Shown: piece after piece, positions 1 to 10,637 of the stretch | Numbering within the stretch: the first letter of the stretch is position 1 | Layout: every line of letters begins with the position of its first letter | NCBI GenBank assembly: GCA_000697355.1 | Contig: JNEN01001218.1 | Location: 124,001 to 188,000, forward strand | Length of the DNA stretch: 64,000 nt | Source: Syncephalastrum monosporum B8922 | Lineage: Eukaryota; Mucoromycota; Mucoromycetes; Mucorales; Syncephalastraceae | Reading direction: 5' to 3' | Notes under the pieces: generated by a model | What the model was told of the DNA's origin: nothing | Databases searched by the model: none | What the model saw: the letters and a program-made list of their open reading frames with translations, nothing else | Translations under genes and position numbers: made by a program

Positions 1-1
1 C

Positions 2-67
2 CAGGAGAAGAATCGCCTTCTTATGAATATCCGGGCCGCGGCCAACACCGCGCGTCGGCCCATCTGA
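2..67 (+). CDS. 3' end of a truncated upstream gene (tentative)
   Basis: An open frame runs from the first bases to a TGA at 65-67. It would give a 21-residue C-terminus (QEKNRLLMNIRAAANTARRP then I) with an ordinary charged and alanine-rich composition. The G+C-rich codons resemble the neighbouring genes, and the DNA after the stop turns into (TG)n-type repeats, as expected for a 3' flank. The fragment is too short to identify a family. It could be chance, so confidence is modest. Confidence 0.35.
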   Translation, partial: QEKNRLLMNIRAAANTARRPI

Positions 68-89
68 TTTCATTGAAAAAGAAGCGCGC

Positions 90-399
90 GCGCGTGTGTG
101 TGTGTGTGTCATTTTCTGTATATAGTTTCCTTCCCGATGATACCAATCTATACGCAACAAATGAATTGTACAAACATAGACCCGAGAGACGTGTCTGCAT
201 TTGTTTGGATGACAGCGTGTGTGCGCGCGCGCGTGCGAGTGTGTGATGGCCCGTGCGGGATTCTCATTGGATGGGACAGCCAATTGCAATATGCCAGATG
301 GCGATGCCAGTATAAATTGACAGTTTAAGATTTCACACGTCCCTGTTTCCCCCCGTTTCTTTCTCATTCTTTCGTTTTCTTCTTCTTTTCACCACAACG
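90..399 (+). promoter_or_regulatory. Promoter region of the ER Hsp90 gene
   Basis: The region has GT/GC dinucleotide tracts at about 90-110 and 216-240. A CCAAT motif lies near 280. A TATA box (TATAAA, 311-316) sits 89 bp before the ATG at 400. The 340-390 stretch is a pyrimidine-rich leader. The same TATA-to-ATG spacing of 84-90 bp recurs upstream of the genes starting at 38631 and 56894. I saw no convincing UPR or heat-shock element. Confidence 0.5.
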
Positions 400-2793
400 A
401 TGAAAGCAGCAAGGAGAGGGCTGTCTCTGGCCCTGCTTGTCTTCTTGATCCTAGGCCTTGCGTCGTCGACCCTGGTGCGTGCCGACGCAAGCGAGCAGGC
501 CGTGTTCAAAGCGGACGGACCTGCCCAGGGCCTGACCCCGGACCAGGTCGATCTCCTGGATACCTCCGAAACCTTCACCTTCCAGGTAAAGTGCTTGGCA
601 GACGATCCATGACGATGCGAAACAAAGAAAGAAAAAAGGACGCCGTGTCTTATTGCTCTTTAACGAAAACAGACAGAAATCTCGCGACTCATGTCGCTCA
701 TCATCAACTCGTTGTACAAGACGCGCGAGATCTTTTTGCGTGAGCTCATTTCGAACGCGTCCGATGCCCTCGACAAGATCCGGTTCCTGTCCCTCACCGA
801 CCCCGAAGCGCTGCAGAGCAACCCCAAGCTGAGCATTGCTATTGCGGCCGACCCTGCGCAAAAGACACTGACGATCACGGATACGGGCGTGGGCATGACC
901 CGCGAGCAGCTCAAGCGCAACCTGGGCACGATTGCCAAATCAGGCACCTCCGAATTCCTCGCGAAGCTCGAGAAGAACGCGGACGAGGTGACGCAGATTG
1001 GCCAGTTTGGCGTCGGCTTCTACTCGGTCTTTCTGGTCGCCGACAAGGTCACCGTCGCAAGCAAGTCCAACGACGACGACGACCAGCACGTCTGGATCAG
1101 CCAGGCCGTCGACGACTTTGCCATCGCCAAGGACCCGCGCGGCAACACCCTCGGCCGTGGCACCGAGATCACCCTGCACCTCAAGGACGACGCCCTCGAG
1201 TTTCTCGAGCCCGAGACCTTGAAGGCCCTGGTCGCCAAGTACTCCGAGTTCATCAACTTCCCCATCTACCTCTGGGCCTCGCACGAGGAGAAGGTCGGGA
1301 AGGTCGAGGAAGAGGACGAGATTGAAGAGGAGGACCTCGAGGAGGGCCAGGACAAGAAGGAAGAGGCGGTGGAGACCCGCACCGTGTTTGACTGGGAGCG
1401 CGTCAACACCCAGAAGCCGATCTGGATGCGCAGCGCCAAGGACATCAGCGACGCCGAGTACAACGAGTTCTACCATGCCATTGCCAAGGACACAGCCGAT
1501 CCGCTGAGCTGGACCCACTACCGCGGCGAGGGCGACGTCGAGTTCCGCGCCATCCTCTACATCCCCCCGCGCGTCGACCCCAACTTCTTCCAGAACCTGG
1601 CCGAGAAGGTGCACAACCTCCGTCTCTTTGTCAAGCGTGTCTTTATCACGGATGAGTTTGACGTCTTCCCCAAGTGGCTCTCGTTCCTCAAGGGCGTCGT
1701 CGACGCCGACGATCTGCCCCTGAACGTCTCGCGCGAGACCCTCCAGAAGAACAAGGCGCTCGTCACCATCGCCAAGCACCTCGTCAAGAAGGCGCTCGAC
1801 ATGTTTGCCCAGCTCGCCAAGACGGACGAGGCCAAGTACACCCAGTTCATCAAGGAGTACGGCCCGGCCCTCAAGTACGGCGCCATCGAGTCCGAGACCC
1901 ACCGCAAAAAGATCGCCCACCTCCTCCGCTTTGCCTCGTCCCACGACAGCAAAGGCCCGCACGTCAGCCTCGACGCGTACATCTCGCGTATGAAGGCCAA
2001 CCAAAAATCCATCTACTACCTGGCAGGCATGTCCGTCCAGGAGATTGAGCAGTCGCCCTTCTTGGAACGCCTCCTCGCACGCGGCTACGAGGTCCTGTTC
2101 CTCGTGGACCCCATCGACGAGATGCTCATCCAGCACATGCCGGGCATCAACGGCAAGATGTTCACCAACGTCGCCAAGGGCAACCTCCAGTTTGGTGACG
2201 AGGACGAGGACGCGGTCGATGACGCCGAGTACGCGCCACTCCAGGACTGGCTCAAGACCACCCTGGCCGACCACGTCGACAAGGTCGTCCTGTCCAAGCG
2301 CTTGACGACGTCCCCGATGGCGATCATCGCCGCCGACTATGGTCTCACCGGCCACATGGAGCGTCTGATGGCGGCGCAGGGCCAGGGCAGCAATCAGGAG
2401 CGTGACTTTATGCTCAACTTTATGATGAACCAGAAGAAGACGCTCGAGATCAACCCGAAGCACCCGATCATCAAGCGCCTGCTGGAGCAGACCACGGCCG
2501 ACAGCGTCGACGCCGACACGACCGAGTACATCACGGTGCTCTACGAGACCACGGCCATCCGCAGCGGATACCCGCTCAAGGACCTCAATGCGTTCACGAA
2601 GCGCGTCGAGGGCATCATCCGCAAGGGAGTGGGCGCCTCGCTGGACGAGCAGGTCGAGGTGGCGGAAGAGGTCGCACCGGAGAAGACCCAGGAGGAAAAG
2701 GAGGCGGACGAGGCGTACCGCAAGATCGACGAGCAGGATGAAGACGAGATTGAACAGGAAGAGGAAGAGGATGTATTGCACGATGAATTGTAA
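400..2793 (+). CDS. ER-resident Hsp90 chaperone (endoplasmin/GRP94 type)
   Basis: This is an ATP-dependent chaperone of the ER lumen. Exons are 400-585 and 673-2793, with an 87-nt GT-AG intron, giving about 768 aa. Residues 1-28 form a signal peptide with a hydrophobic LALLVFLILGLASS core. The Hsp90 N-terminal ATPase follows: ELISNASDALDKIR with catalytic Glu near 86 and Asn near 90, then DTGVGM and GQFGVGF. An acidic charged linker lies near 275-305, then the middle and C-terminal dimerisation domains. An acidic tail ends in HDEL, the classical ER-retrieval signal. The splice joins FTFQ to TEISRLM without loss, which fixes the intron. Cytosolic Hsp90 ends in MEEVD and has no signal peptide, so this is clearly the ER paralogue. 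Yeasts lack this paralogue, so its presence points to an early-diverging fungus. Confidence 0.95.
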
Positions 2794-3051
2794 TGCATAC
2801 AAAAAAATCAAATACATACATACGTAATCGATATACATATATATGGATAAGAAGAAGGATGTGTCGATGATACTTTTGGGATATAGTCTGGGTCAAACTA
2901 GCTTGGAAGAGCGCGCGCCTAGGAAGGGGGGTGTATAGAAAGTGTCATGTAGAGTAGAGTAGAGAAGAGCAGAGAAGAGCAGAGAAGAGTACAGAAGATT
3001 CAGCGGCTCTCCACTACGCCCCTCGCGTCCTGGGTCGCCTCGCCTTCTGCA

Positions 3052-3537
3052 TCAGGATGATGGGCCGTCCTGGTCATCCTCGTCGAGCTGGATGGCATTA
3101 AACCAGGACGGGTCGTCCTCCTCGGACGCACTCTCGTCTGACTCGGACTCGTCTTCTGCGGTGGGGAACCAGAGGTGCGAGCCATAGGAGATACACAGCT
3201 CGCTGTCCTTGTCGATGGGTTCGAGGGTGATATACCGGATCACGCCGTGCTCCATGTCGCGCACGAAGCCCACGTTGGGGTGCTTGGCGTGGTTGAACAT
3301 GGACCCGAGGCCCAGCGCAAGCGCAAACCCGTCCTTCCAGCGGTAAGTGTAATGGTCGAGCACGGTGTGCTTCCCGTGCGCATCGTACTCGTCATGGCGA
3401 AAGTGCAGAATCGGCGACACTTCAATGCATGTGTTGCGTGGGATGGCGTCCCGCGCATACACGCCTCGGCCTTTGCGTGCGTCGTAGCGTAGTTCCAGTG
3501 GGTACTGGTGATGCTCCAGGCTAATGGGATCTGACAT
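3052..3537 (-). CDS. set7: Small SET-domain lysine methyltransferase (Set7-like)
   Basis: A single exon encodes 161 aa that are almost entirely a SET domain. Visible motifs are KGRGVYARDAI (SAM-binding N-SET), GLGSMFNHAKHPNV (the NHS-type pseudoknot motif, here NHA) and ELCISYGSHLWF (catalytic Tyr). An acidic serine-rich tail follows. Length and layout match fission-yeast Set7, a compact SET enzyme reported to methylate histone H3 Lys37. I infer orthology from the shared GLGSMFNH and ELCISYG..LWF blocks recalled from that family. The ATG at 3535-3537 (MSDP) is preferred over an upstream in-frame GTG. The gene is divergent from the POLD3 gene, sharing a 446-bp intergenic region. Confidence 0.75.
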   Translation of the reverse strand: MSDPISLEHHQYPLELRYDARKGRGVYARDAIPRNTCIEVSPILHFRHDEYDAHGKHTVLDHYTYRWKDGFALALGLGSMFNHAKHPNVGFVRDMEHGVIRYITLEPIDKDSELCISYGSHLWFPTAEDESESDESASEEDDPSWFNAIQLDEDDQDGPSS

Positions 3538-3983
3538 GGAGGAGGCCACTCTCTGGATAAAAAAAATAGAGGATGCCAGTTGCCATGTAGAGTAAGTGGC
3601 CTAATGTTTTTTTCCGAAACACTCTCCATTGGGAGCCGGAAGTTGTGTGGCAAATAACAGCAAGGTCTCTATCCATTGTGCTTCTCTCACCTTGCATAGA
3701 GAAGGCCTAGAAAAAGTATCATTCCATCCAAAGTGCATAAACGGTCTCAACGTCAAGGTACGATACACTGGGCAATCAAAATGAATATGAATGGAATAAA
3801 AAAAGAAAGAGAGAGAGAGACGGCCAGAAACACGCCTAACGCGTTCAATTTCGCATACCAAAAATTAAACCCGCCTTTTTTTTTTTTTTTTCTCGTGTTC
3901 AGGGCGCGTCTCTCTCTCTCGCTCTCGCTCTCTCCAATCGCATATCACCGCATTTTATCACTCAATTCGTTACGCCTCCTTTA
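3538..3983. promoter_or_regulatory. Divergent promoter between SET gene and POLD3
   Basis: This 446-bp spacer serves two genes transcribed away from each other. It contains a GA-rich run at about 3805-3820, a T-run at 3877-3891 and a CT-repeat tract at about 3905-3935, just before the POLD3 start. No classical TATA box is evident, which fits housekeeping-type promoters. Function is inferred only from position. Confidence 0.4.
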
Positions 3984-5510
3984 ATGCCACACGAGTTCCT
4001 CGACATCACGCTGCTTCAAGAAAAGCGCCCTGTAAGCCGATCTTGTCTTATTCGGCGATCGCCGTGTCTCACCGTCCATTAGGTCACGTACCGGCTCCTT
4101 GCGCGACGATCGGCTATCCATGTCAACACTGCCAAACAGTAAGCAAATCGAGTGGGTCGGATCCACCTGACATTCCCTGTTTCCTTGTCAGAATCCTCTT
4201 TAATTATGCCAACGAGCATCAGAACGAGGTGTACCCAACCTACTGCCTGATGGGCATACTCAAGCAGCCGAGCGAAGCTGGCGTGCCGGAACACACGATC
4301 CAGCTTGTCAAGGGCAGCGATCTCGAAGAGGCCAAGCAGGCTTACCGCACCCTCTCGAGCATGCACGTCTACAGCCTTACACCCTACGAGCCGAACGTAA
4401 GATAGGCCATACCATGCCATGTTGAGTTCAATGGGTGTTCAATGTCTTCGGCTTACTTTTAGGATATCACGGTCATCATGGCCGCCCATGCCGACCTGCC
4501 TCGCCTGACCGTCCAAGAACGCCAAAAGTAAGCGCCTACAGAAAGAAAAAAGACATCCTTTGACCTCGTCTCTAGGCATGGCTTCTTTGTATATGAGGAT
4601 CTGCACGTAGCCGACCACGTCATGACTGAAAGTCGTCCGTCACCCACACCTCAAAAACCCACCGAAGTAACCCCTACAGCCAAACCCAGTCCGAAACGCG
4701 ATGCCACTCAGACCTTTGGCACGCCAGTAGCCTCCTCCAACAAGAAACCCTTTTCCACCATCAAAAAGACATCCAGTAAGCCAACTCTTATTCTCTTCTG
4801 TTCGCAGAGCGAGCGCAGGAATACTGAGCGCCTTCTTTTTTTTTTATCGCCTATAGCCCCAGCCGAATCATCTAAAGCTGCCAAGGCTGCGCCCAAGAAG
4901 GAACCGGTGGCCAAGAAAGCGTCCAAGGAAGCAGAACCCAAGCCAGAGAAGCCGCAACTCACCCAGGTGGACGAGGACGCATTCTGGGGAGACGACGACG
5001 ATGGTGATGACGCATTCATGTCAGAGGCTGCCCAGTTACCAGAGCCGACTGCGGCAGAACAGCACGACGAGGACGATACCATGATGGACATTGATGAGCC
5101 TGTACAAGAAAAGAAAGAACCCACACCTCAGCGTAAGTCATGGCCTTTCCTTTTTTTTTCCTTTCGCACATGTCACTTATGCGTATTTTCAGCGGAAGAG
5201 CCACAAGAGCCACTGCCCCCAGGCAAGATCCGCAAGAAGGTGCTCAAGACGGTGACCTACACCGACGAGAAGGGCATGATGGGTAGGTCAAACTATGAGA
5301 AAAAGAACGCGGGTAGGTCTCTTATCTTTCCATGTAGTGACCGATCGACGGTACGAGTGGGAAGAAGTCGATGCTCCCCAGGAAGCAGCACCGGCATCAC
5401 CGGCACGACCCAAACCCGCTTTCAAACCCGCGCCGGCCAAAGGCTCCAAAAAGAAGCAGGCCGGCAACCAGCCCAGCATCATGCAGTTCATGGTCCAGAA
5501 AAAGAAATGA
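3984..5510 (+). CDS. DNA polymerase delta subunit 3 (POLD3/Cdc27/Pol32 family)
   Basis: This non-catalytic polymerase delta subunit bridges the polymerase and PCNA. Eight exons splice in frame: 3984-4031, 4083-4138, 4192-4396, 4463-4527, 4576-4775, 4857-5132, 5193-5282 and 5338-5510 (1113 nt, 370 aa). The N-terminal winged-helix-like part reads VTYRLLARR..IHVNTAKQILFNYAN, the signature that contacts the B subunit. A long Lys/Pro/acidic disordered middle follows, then a basic tail. The C-terminus QPSIMQFMVQKKK is a PIP box (Q-x-x-I-x-x-F-M), the expected PCNA-binding motif of this subunit. It converges on the peroxidase gene with only 60 bp between stop codons. Confidence 0.92.
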
Positions 5511-5570
5511 GAATACACTGTATAGGCATCCTACACACATCTATGATAAACTCTTTATTGTTTTCCCGTT

Positions 5571-6574
5571 TTACGATGCCACCGGATCGTTTTCCTCTTC
5601 CAACTGGGGGCGTGTCTCCTTTGCTCTGCGTTCCCTGTCAGCTGCTGCGACGCGACGAAACTCTTGACGACAGGCCCAGGTCTGTTTTAAAACCTGGGTC
5701 GTGGTTGGATGGTGAGGCTTCCAGTCGTCCGGAATGCGCTCTTCCAACAAGAAGCTACGCGCATGGTCGACCGCGATCCGCCCATCTTGCCCAAGCACGC
5801 CCAACAAGAGGGCGCAGTCGGCATGGATCCCAAGCTAAATAGAGTTTTTGCATGAGTATTCCCGTTCCCCGCAGCCCAGCCGAATAGGGTCTTGTCTCTT
5901 ACCTGCTTCAAAGGTCCCATGTGGAATTCCCGATTGGTTTCCAAGGAGGTGTGCCACCGCTTGAGCCGGTGTCGCACGACGTGCGTCACATTCAGGTGCG
6001 TGTCGTCGCCGGCTTCCTTCAAGAGCGCCTCAATCAGTTCCGGCTGCTTGGCCTTCGTGTCATAGGGCGGCACGGCGGCATCGTTGCGCGTCAACGACGC
6101 ATCGCGCTCCAGTATGTTGTGCACGCCCAGCCAGTCGAGGTCAATGGTGGCGAGGGGCGCCAGCGCGTGGTCGGTCGGGAGGAGCTGGTTGTGGTAGATG
6201 CGGTACACGTAGTGAGTGACCCCCCAGGCGATCAAGGGTGGCATGCCAAGGTAGCTCGCGGCCTCCAACATCGTCTCCCGGGCCACGTTTTGTCCGTCGT
6301 GGGGCAGAAGGCCGTGGTTGGCGAGCGTGTTGAGCCCCGGACACGGCGCACGGCGCACGTCTTGCAGGGCCGTGACGTCGTAGAACGCCCTCGGCGTCAG
6401 TGCCTTGGTCTCCGAGTACTGCTGCAGATGATGCCACAGCCATAGCCCGCTCGTGCTTACACCGAGGAGAGTCAGGCTCAGGAGGATCCCCACCACGCTC
6501 CTCCGTTTCTGTGTGCGTTGTGGCATGGACGGTAAGTCGGCCGGGTGGCGCGGCGTCTGTCTTGATTTTCCCAT
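5571..6574 (-). CDS. Membrane-anchored heme-thiolate peroxidase (chloroperoxidase/peroxygenase family)
   Basis: This family (PF01328) uses a cysteine-ligated heme to halogenate or oxygenate organic substrates with H2O2. Exons are 6574-5903 and 5834-5571 (67-nt intron), giving 311 aa. The heme-ligand motif APCPGLNTLANHG is intact (Cys78). The second family motif, usually EHD, reads ERD at 156-158, followed by ASLTR. Most family members are secreted, but here residues 25-45 form one uncleaved-looking hydrophobic helix preceded by RTQKRR. This suggests a type II membrane anchor with the enzyme lumenal or extracellular. An upstream ATG at 6667 would add a Phe-rich stretch from a T-rich leader, so the ATG at 6574 (MGKSRQ) is preferred. 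Substrate unknown. Confidence 0.85.
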
Positions 6575-6760
6575 GTTGGGTGAGGAAAAGGAGAAGAAAA
6601 AGAAACAAAAAACAAAAAAAAAAGCCAGCCTTCGTGTCGTGTGTTTTTCTCCCTTTTGTTTATGCATGGCAACCCAGTGATCCAGCCTGCGTCGTGCAAC
6701 CTCAAGCGAGAGCGCCTGTGCAATGAACGCATTGTCTTGTGAAACACATCATCATGATGG

Positions 6761-6792
<32 letters not shown>

Positions 6793-6900
6793 GTTTGCAT
6801 GCAGACACATCAGGCCACGTCCTCAATACACACATGCACGCACACACATACGCCAGGTGTTCGTTTATGTACACATTATTTTATTGTAGTATGACTATGC
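6575..6900. other. Intergenic region with a 30-nt T tract
   Basis: This stretch separates the peroxidase start from the NMA111 stop; both genes lie on the minus strand. It holds A/T-rich leader sequence of the peroxidase (6590-6630) and an uninterrupted run of 30 T at 6762-6791. It also has CA-rich sequence (6820-6860) and the probable NMA111 3' end. No gene is visible. Confidence 0.6.
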
Positions 6901-9900
6901 TTACTCTTTCAGAGCCCAGCCGCACTCGACGCTGGGATCCATGACCAGCTCCGAGAGCGGGAAATAGTGGTTGACCATCTTGACCGAAAGCATCACCGGC
7001 ACATTGTCAAAGCTGACACACCGCACACGGACGTATGTGTTATCCTCGATATCCTTTACGGCCGCGACCAGGTCATCCAGGGTCTGCACCTGCTTCGAGT
7101 TGATGTGCGTGATCCAGTAAGTCGGCACGAGGCCGTACATGTACGCCGGCGAGCCCTTGGAGCGCGCCTGGATATATATACGGGACGGCAGCTTCTTGCT
7201 CTGCTGTAACACTGCCTTGTGGGGTTCTGTATATATCCAAAGAATAATAAAATTAGAAATTAGAACTTCAAACCGTTCTCTATTACTGCCACCCCTGCCC
7301 CCATCATGCGTTGTATGCATCGTATTCAATGATCAGCTTACCTTGCAGGACCGCGCCCGCCCAAAAGACGACGCGGTTCGTGCCCGCACCCGAGATGGGC
7401 TCCGTCGGGACCGTCAGCGTCATTTCTTTCTTTTGGCGCAGAATCGTCAGCTCGAGCGCCTCGGCCTCGTACTGGACGTCAAAGTCGCTCAGGCGCGTCA
7501 CGGTCTTGCCCTGGATGGCCAGGATCAGGTCCAGCTCCCGGAGGACCTTGGCGCTCTCGCTCGTGGCTTCGGTGCGCTTGACCATGAACGCCTGGTGCTT
7601 GGACGGGTTGGCCTGCTCCACCTTGTGCATCCACTCCGTCGAAAGACCCATCGCGCCCGCCTGCGCCATCTGGACCGGGATCAGTTCAATGTTGAGGCTG
7701 CGGAGGGAGACCGGCACCTCGCGCTGCAGACGCTCCAGGACGGGCAGCACCGTCGCAATGTCCAGGCCGAGGTGGTACTCGTTGTCGTGGCCGTTCACGT
7801 TGCGCTCACCCAAAAAGCTCATCCAGAGGGCCTGTACCTGGCCTTCGCTGTCCGCGAGCAGGCCGGAGGAACACTGCGTCGCGAGCGGCGTGTCGAGCGT
7901 GATGGCGTCAAGGTTGATGCATCGGAAACGCGGGGTCTGATCATACAAAATACAAGTGGAGTGAGTCCCTGGATTTCCATGCGCCCACTTATTTTTTTTT
8001 TTTTTTGCTAACTTACGCCATTGTAAGGGATCGTGACACTTGTATAGTCCGTGACGACGGTGTTGAGGCACACAGGCCGCTGGTTGTAGTTGTGCGCGAC
8101 GAGCGTGACCTTGTGGCCCTGCTGCAGCGTGCGCTTGCTGATGGGGGCGCTCATTACCTCCGTGTCTGCCAGCAGCGCCGGGTTGTATTGGATGATCGTA
8201 AAGTTGTGTGTCGGATGCAGATACTACGAGTGCACAAATAAAAAAAACAGACCACTGCTGTGAGTACGGCTTCCCTCTTTCTCTTTTCTCTTCTTCTCGT
8301 GATCTTTATAGGAATATTCTCTTACCACCACTTTGCCAGGAATGACCAGCGAGTCAGCGACGGTCAATGTGAGGTCACCAAGCGCGGTCGGCACAATATT
8401 GCGGCTGACGACAACGAAGCCCTTCTCCTTGTCAAGGATGACACCCGCGCCAGACTTGCGGTTGCGCGGGAATCCGTCGAGACGGCACGGCATATAGTAA
8501 TTGACCTTGATAAGGCATCGGATCAGCTGCTTGGCCGGGCCGAGGCTCGCGTCGAGCTCGACAAAGCGTGTGGTCTGGGGCTCAATGGGCTGAGGAGGGA
8601 TCGGCTTGCCGAGGGCGGGAAAGTCCCACAGGCCTGTCTGATCGTTCCGCACCGCCATGCGGAAGCTCGACCAGTGCCGCTCGTTCTGGACGACCGCGAC
8701 GAGGATGGTGTGCGTGTCTGCGATCGAGTAGTACACGACAGGCACGCGCTTGCGGTCGGGGATGGTCTTCATGACGTCGATAAAGGTTGCCATGTTGGGC
8801 GTCTCCTTGTCGTCCACGGATTGGATGATCCAGCCATTGTCGGGTCCGTCCAGACGGAACATGCCGGATGGCTCGGCAACGTAGACACCACGGCACGGCA
8901 CGCAGTAGGACATGGCGAGCTGATACGACACCTCGTTGAGCTTGGAGCCGCCAATCTCGACGTATCGGTCGGGCGTGCTGACAAAGGATGGGTTAAATTT
9001 GATCTGAATCCGTAGCTGAAGATATCTCTTCCTCTTTTTTTTTTTTCTTCCCCACTTACTAGGAGTGCAAGTCACCGACATGGATCGTGAATTCCATAGG
9101 CTTGCCGCCGCGTTCGAGCGTGACCGTCACGTCTTTGCCGACATTTGAGTCCATCACAGCCTCAAAGGGAACAAAGGTCGTGACATACTCGCCATTCAGG
9201 GTCAGCAAGACGTCGCCTTCCTCGAGCATACCATGTGCAGGGCCTTCGGGCAGCACCGTCTCGACTACGAGCGCGCCAATCTCGTCCGAAAACTTATTGC
9301 GCAGCTTCTCCTCCGTCTCGGGGCGCAGGCCCAGGCGCCGCACCTCGTCAAAGGGTCGGTAGCTGCAGAAAGAAAAGAAAAAAAGGAAGGGCGATTCTAT
9401 AAGCATTCTGACCTCTTATACCCTACCAAGCCCTTTTTTGTCGTTTTCTACAAACTTACAGGAAGCGGGTCTGAATGTCACCGCGGGGCACGGTCAGGCC
9501 CTTTTGGACATACTGCAGCGCGCGCTTGATCCGATCCAAGGGCAAAAAGAAATCGGTGGCGGCCTTGATGTGACCGCCGGCTTGGAGTGCCACCGCGTTG
9601 CCATCGATGTCAATGACGGGCGAGCCGGAACTGCCACCGCTCGTGGAGGACGCGGCTTGCCTAAAAAGGGAAACAAAGGCTCATGAGGACACACACACAC
9701 AATGAATAATAAAATAAAACTCCACAAATCAGGGGTATAGGTCTTACAGGTAGAAGGTGTTGAAATCATTGTAGGTCAAATCACCATAGTCGGGCGTGTT
9801 GCGATCCAGACGCGAGATGGAACCGGCCAGAATACTCAACTTCTCACCCGCATCGTTACTAAGCAATACATTGGCAATGACCAGGATAATTAATATCTGG

Positions 9901-10637
9901 ATGGACTGGATGCCCCCCCCCTCTCCCATTTCTGACACTTACCCAACAACGCGAATATCCAGACCGACCTGGGCACGCTCGGGGCACAACTCGACCTGCG
10001 TCACGGGCATGTACTTTATCTTGGACGGATCGAACCTAATGAGAGACAGTCGTTAGGAAAACAGTGGCGTTCCTGTGGATCACAGGCTGCACTTGCTTGA
10101 GGAAACCAAAATCGTGGATGGGATCGCGGTAGATGGGAAACACGTCGACTTCTTCGTGATCGTGGCAGACCGCTTCACCCACGAAGGGGCCGGCGCAGGC
10201 CACGTGTCGGTTGGTGAGGATAATGCCGTTTTTCGCGTCGACAATGAAGCCAGACGCCTCGGATGTCTCGGGGCCTAGCGCGGCGTGGTGGTGGGTAAGG
10301 AACAATGGAAGAGACAGAAACAGTCGAGGGGGCCTATTTTACCTTCGGTGTCGAACGCGGCGACTTGGCTGAAGCGAATGGAGACAATAGCCTTGACGAC
10401 CTTTTCAATCGTGGCTTGCCATCGGCTGGGATCGGACGGCACGTCGCCCGTCGGTTCATCCACGACCATGTCGGTGCTCGTGTTCCTTGGATCGACCTTG
10501 CGACGCTTGGCGGGATGATTCGCGTCCGGCGCAGGCGACTCGCCCCCCTCGAGATTGCGATCGTGCGGAAGAAGGGGATGGCTATTGTCGGGTCTCAAGA
10601 GTCCAGCATCGGTGGGCGTCATTGGACCTGAATCCAT
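6901..10637 (-). CDS. NMA111: Nuclear HtrA-type serine protease with PDZ domains (Nma111)
   Basis: Nma111 is a tandem-HtrA nuclear protease linked in yeast to apoptosis and stress. Ten exons splice in frame to 986 aa, a normal family length: 10637-10343, 10274-10097, 10035-9943, 9858-9748, 9660-9460, 9362-9060, 8977-8326, 8223-8017, 7936-7342 and 7226-6901. The first protease domain keeps the full triad: His122 in TNRHVACAG, Asp153 in [11 protein letters not shown], Ser237 in [11 protein letters not shown] modules follow, then a degenerate second protease half. PAKRRKVD near residue 40 resembles a nuclear localisation signal. Intron 2 uses a GC donor (GCAAGT at 10096), required to restore [12 protein letters not shown]. 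The gene is convergent with nothing, as its 3' neighbour is on the same strand. Confidence 0.93.

Noticed and set aside
940..2838. 632-codon open frame antisense to the ER Hsp90 gene
   Set aside because: It is a mirror of strong G+C-rich codon use in the real gene. It has Val/Leu/Asp-rich composition without any family motif.
5283..5337. Alternative donor (second GTAGGT) in the last POLD3 intron
   Set aside because: Using it inserts residues into the conserved MMVTDRRYEW junction and loses the frame.
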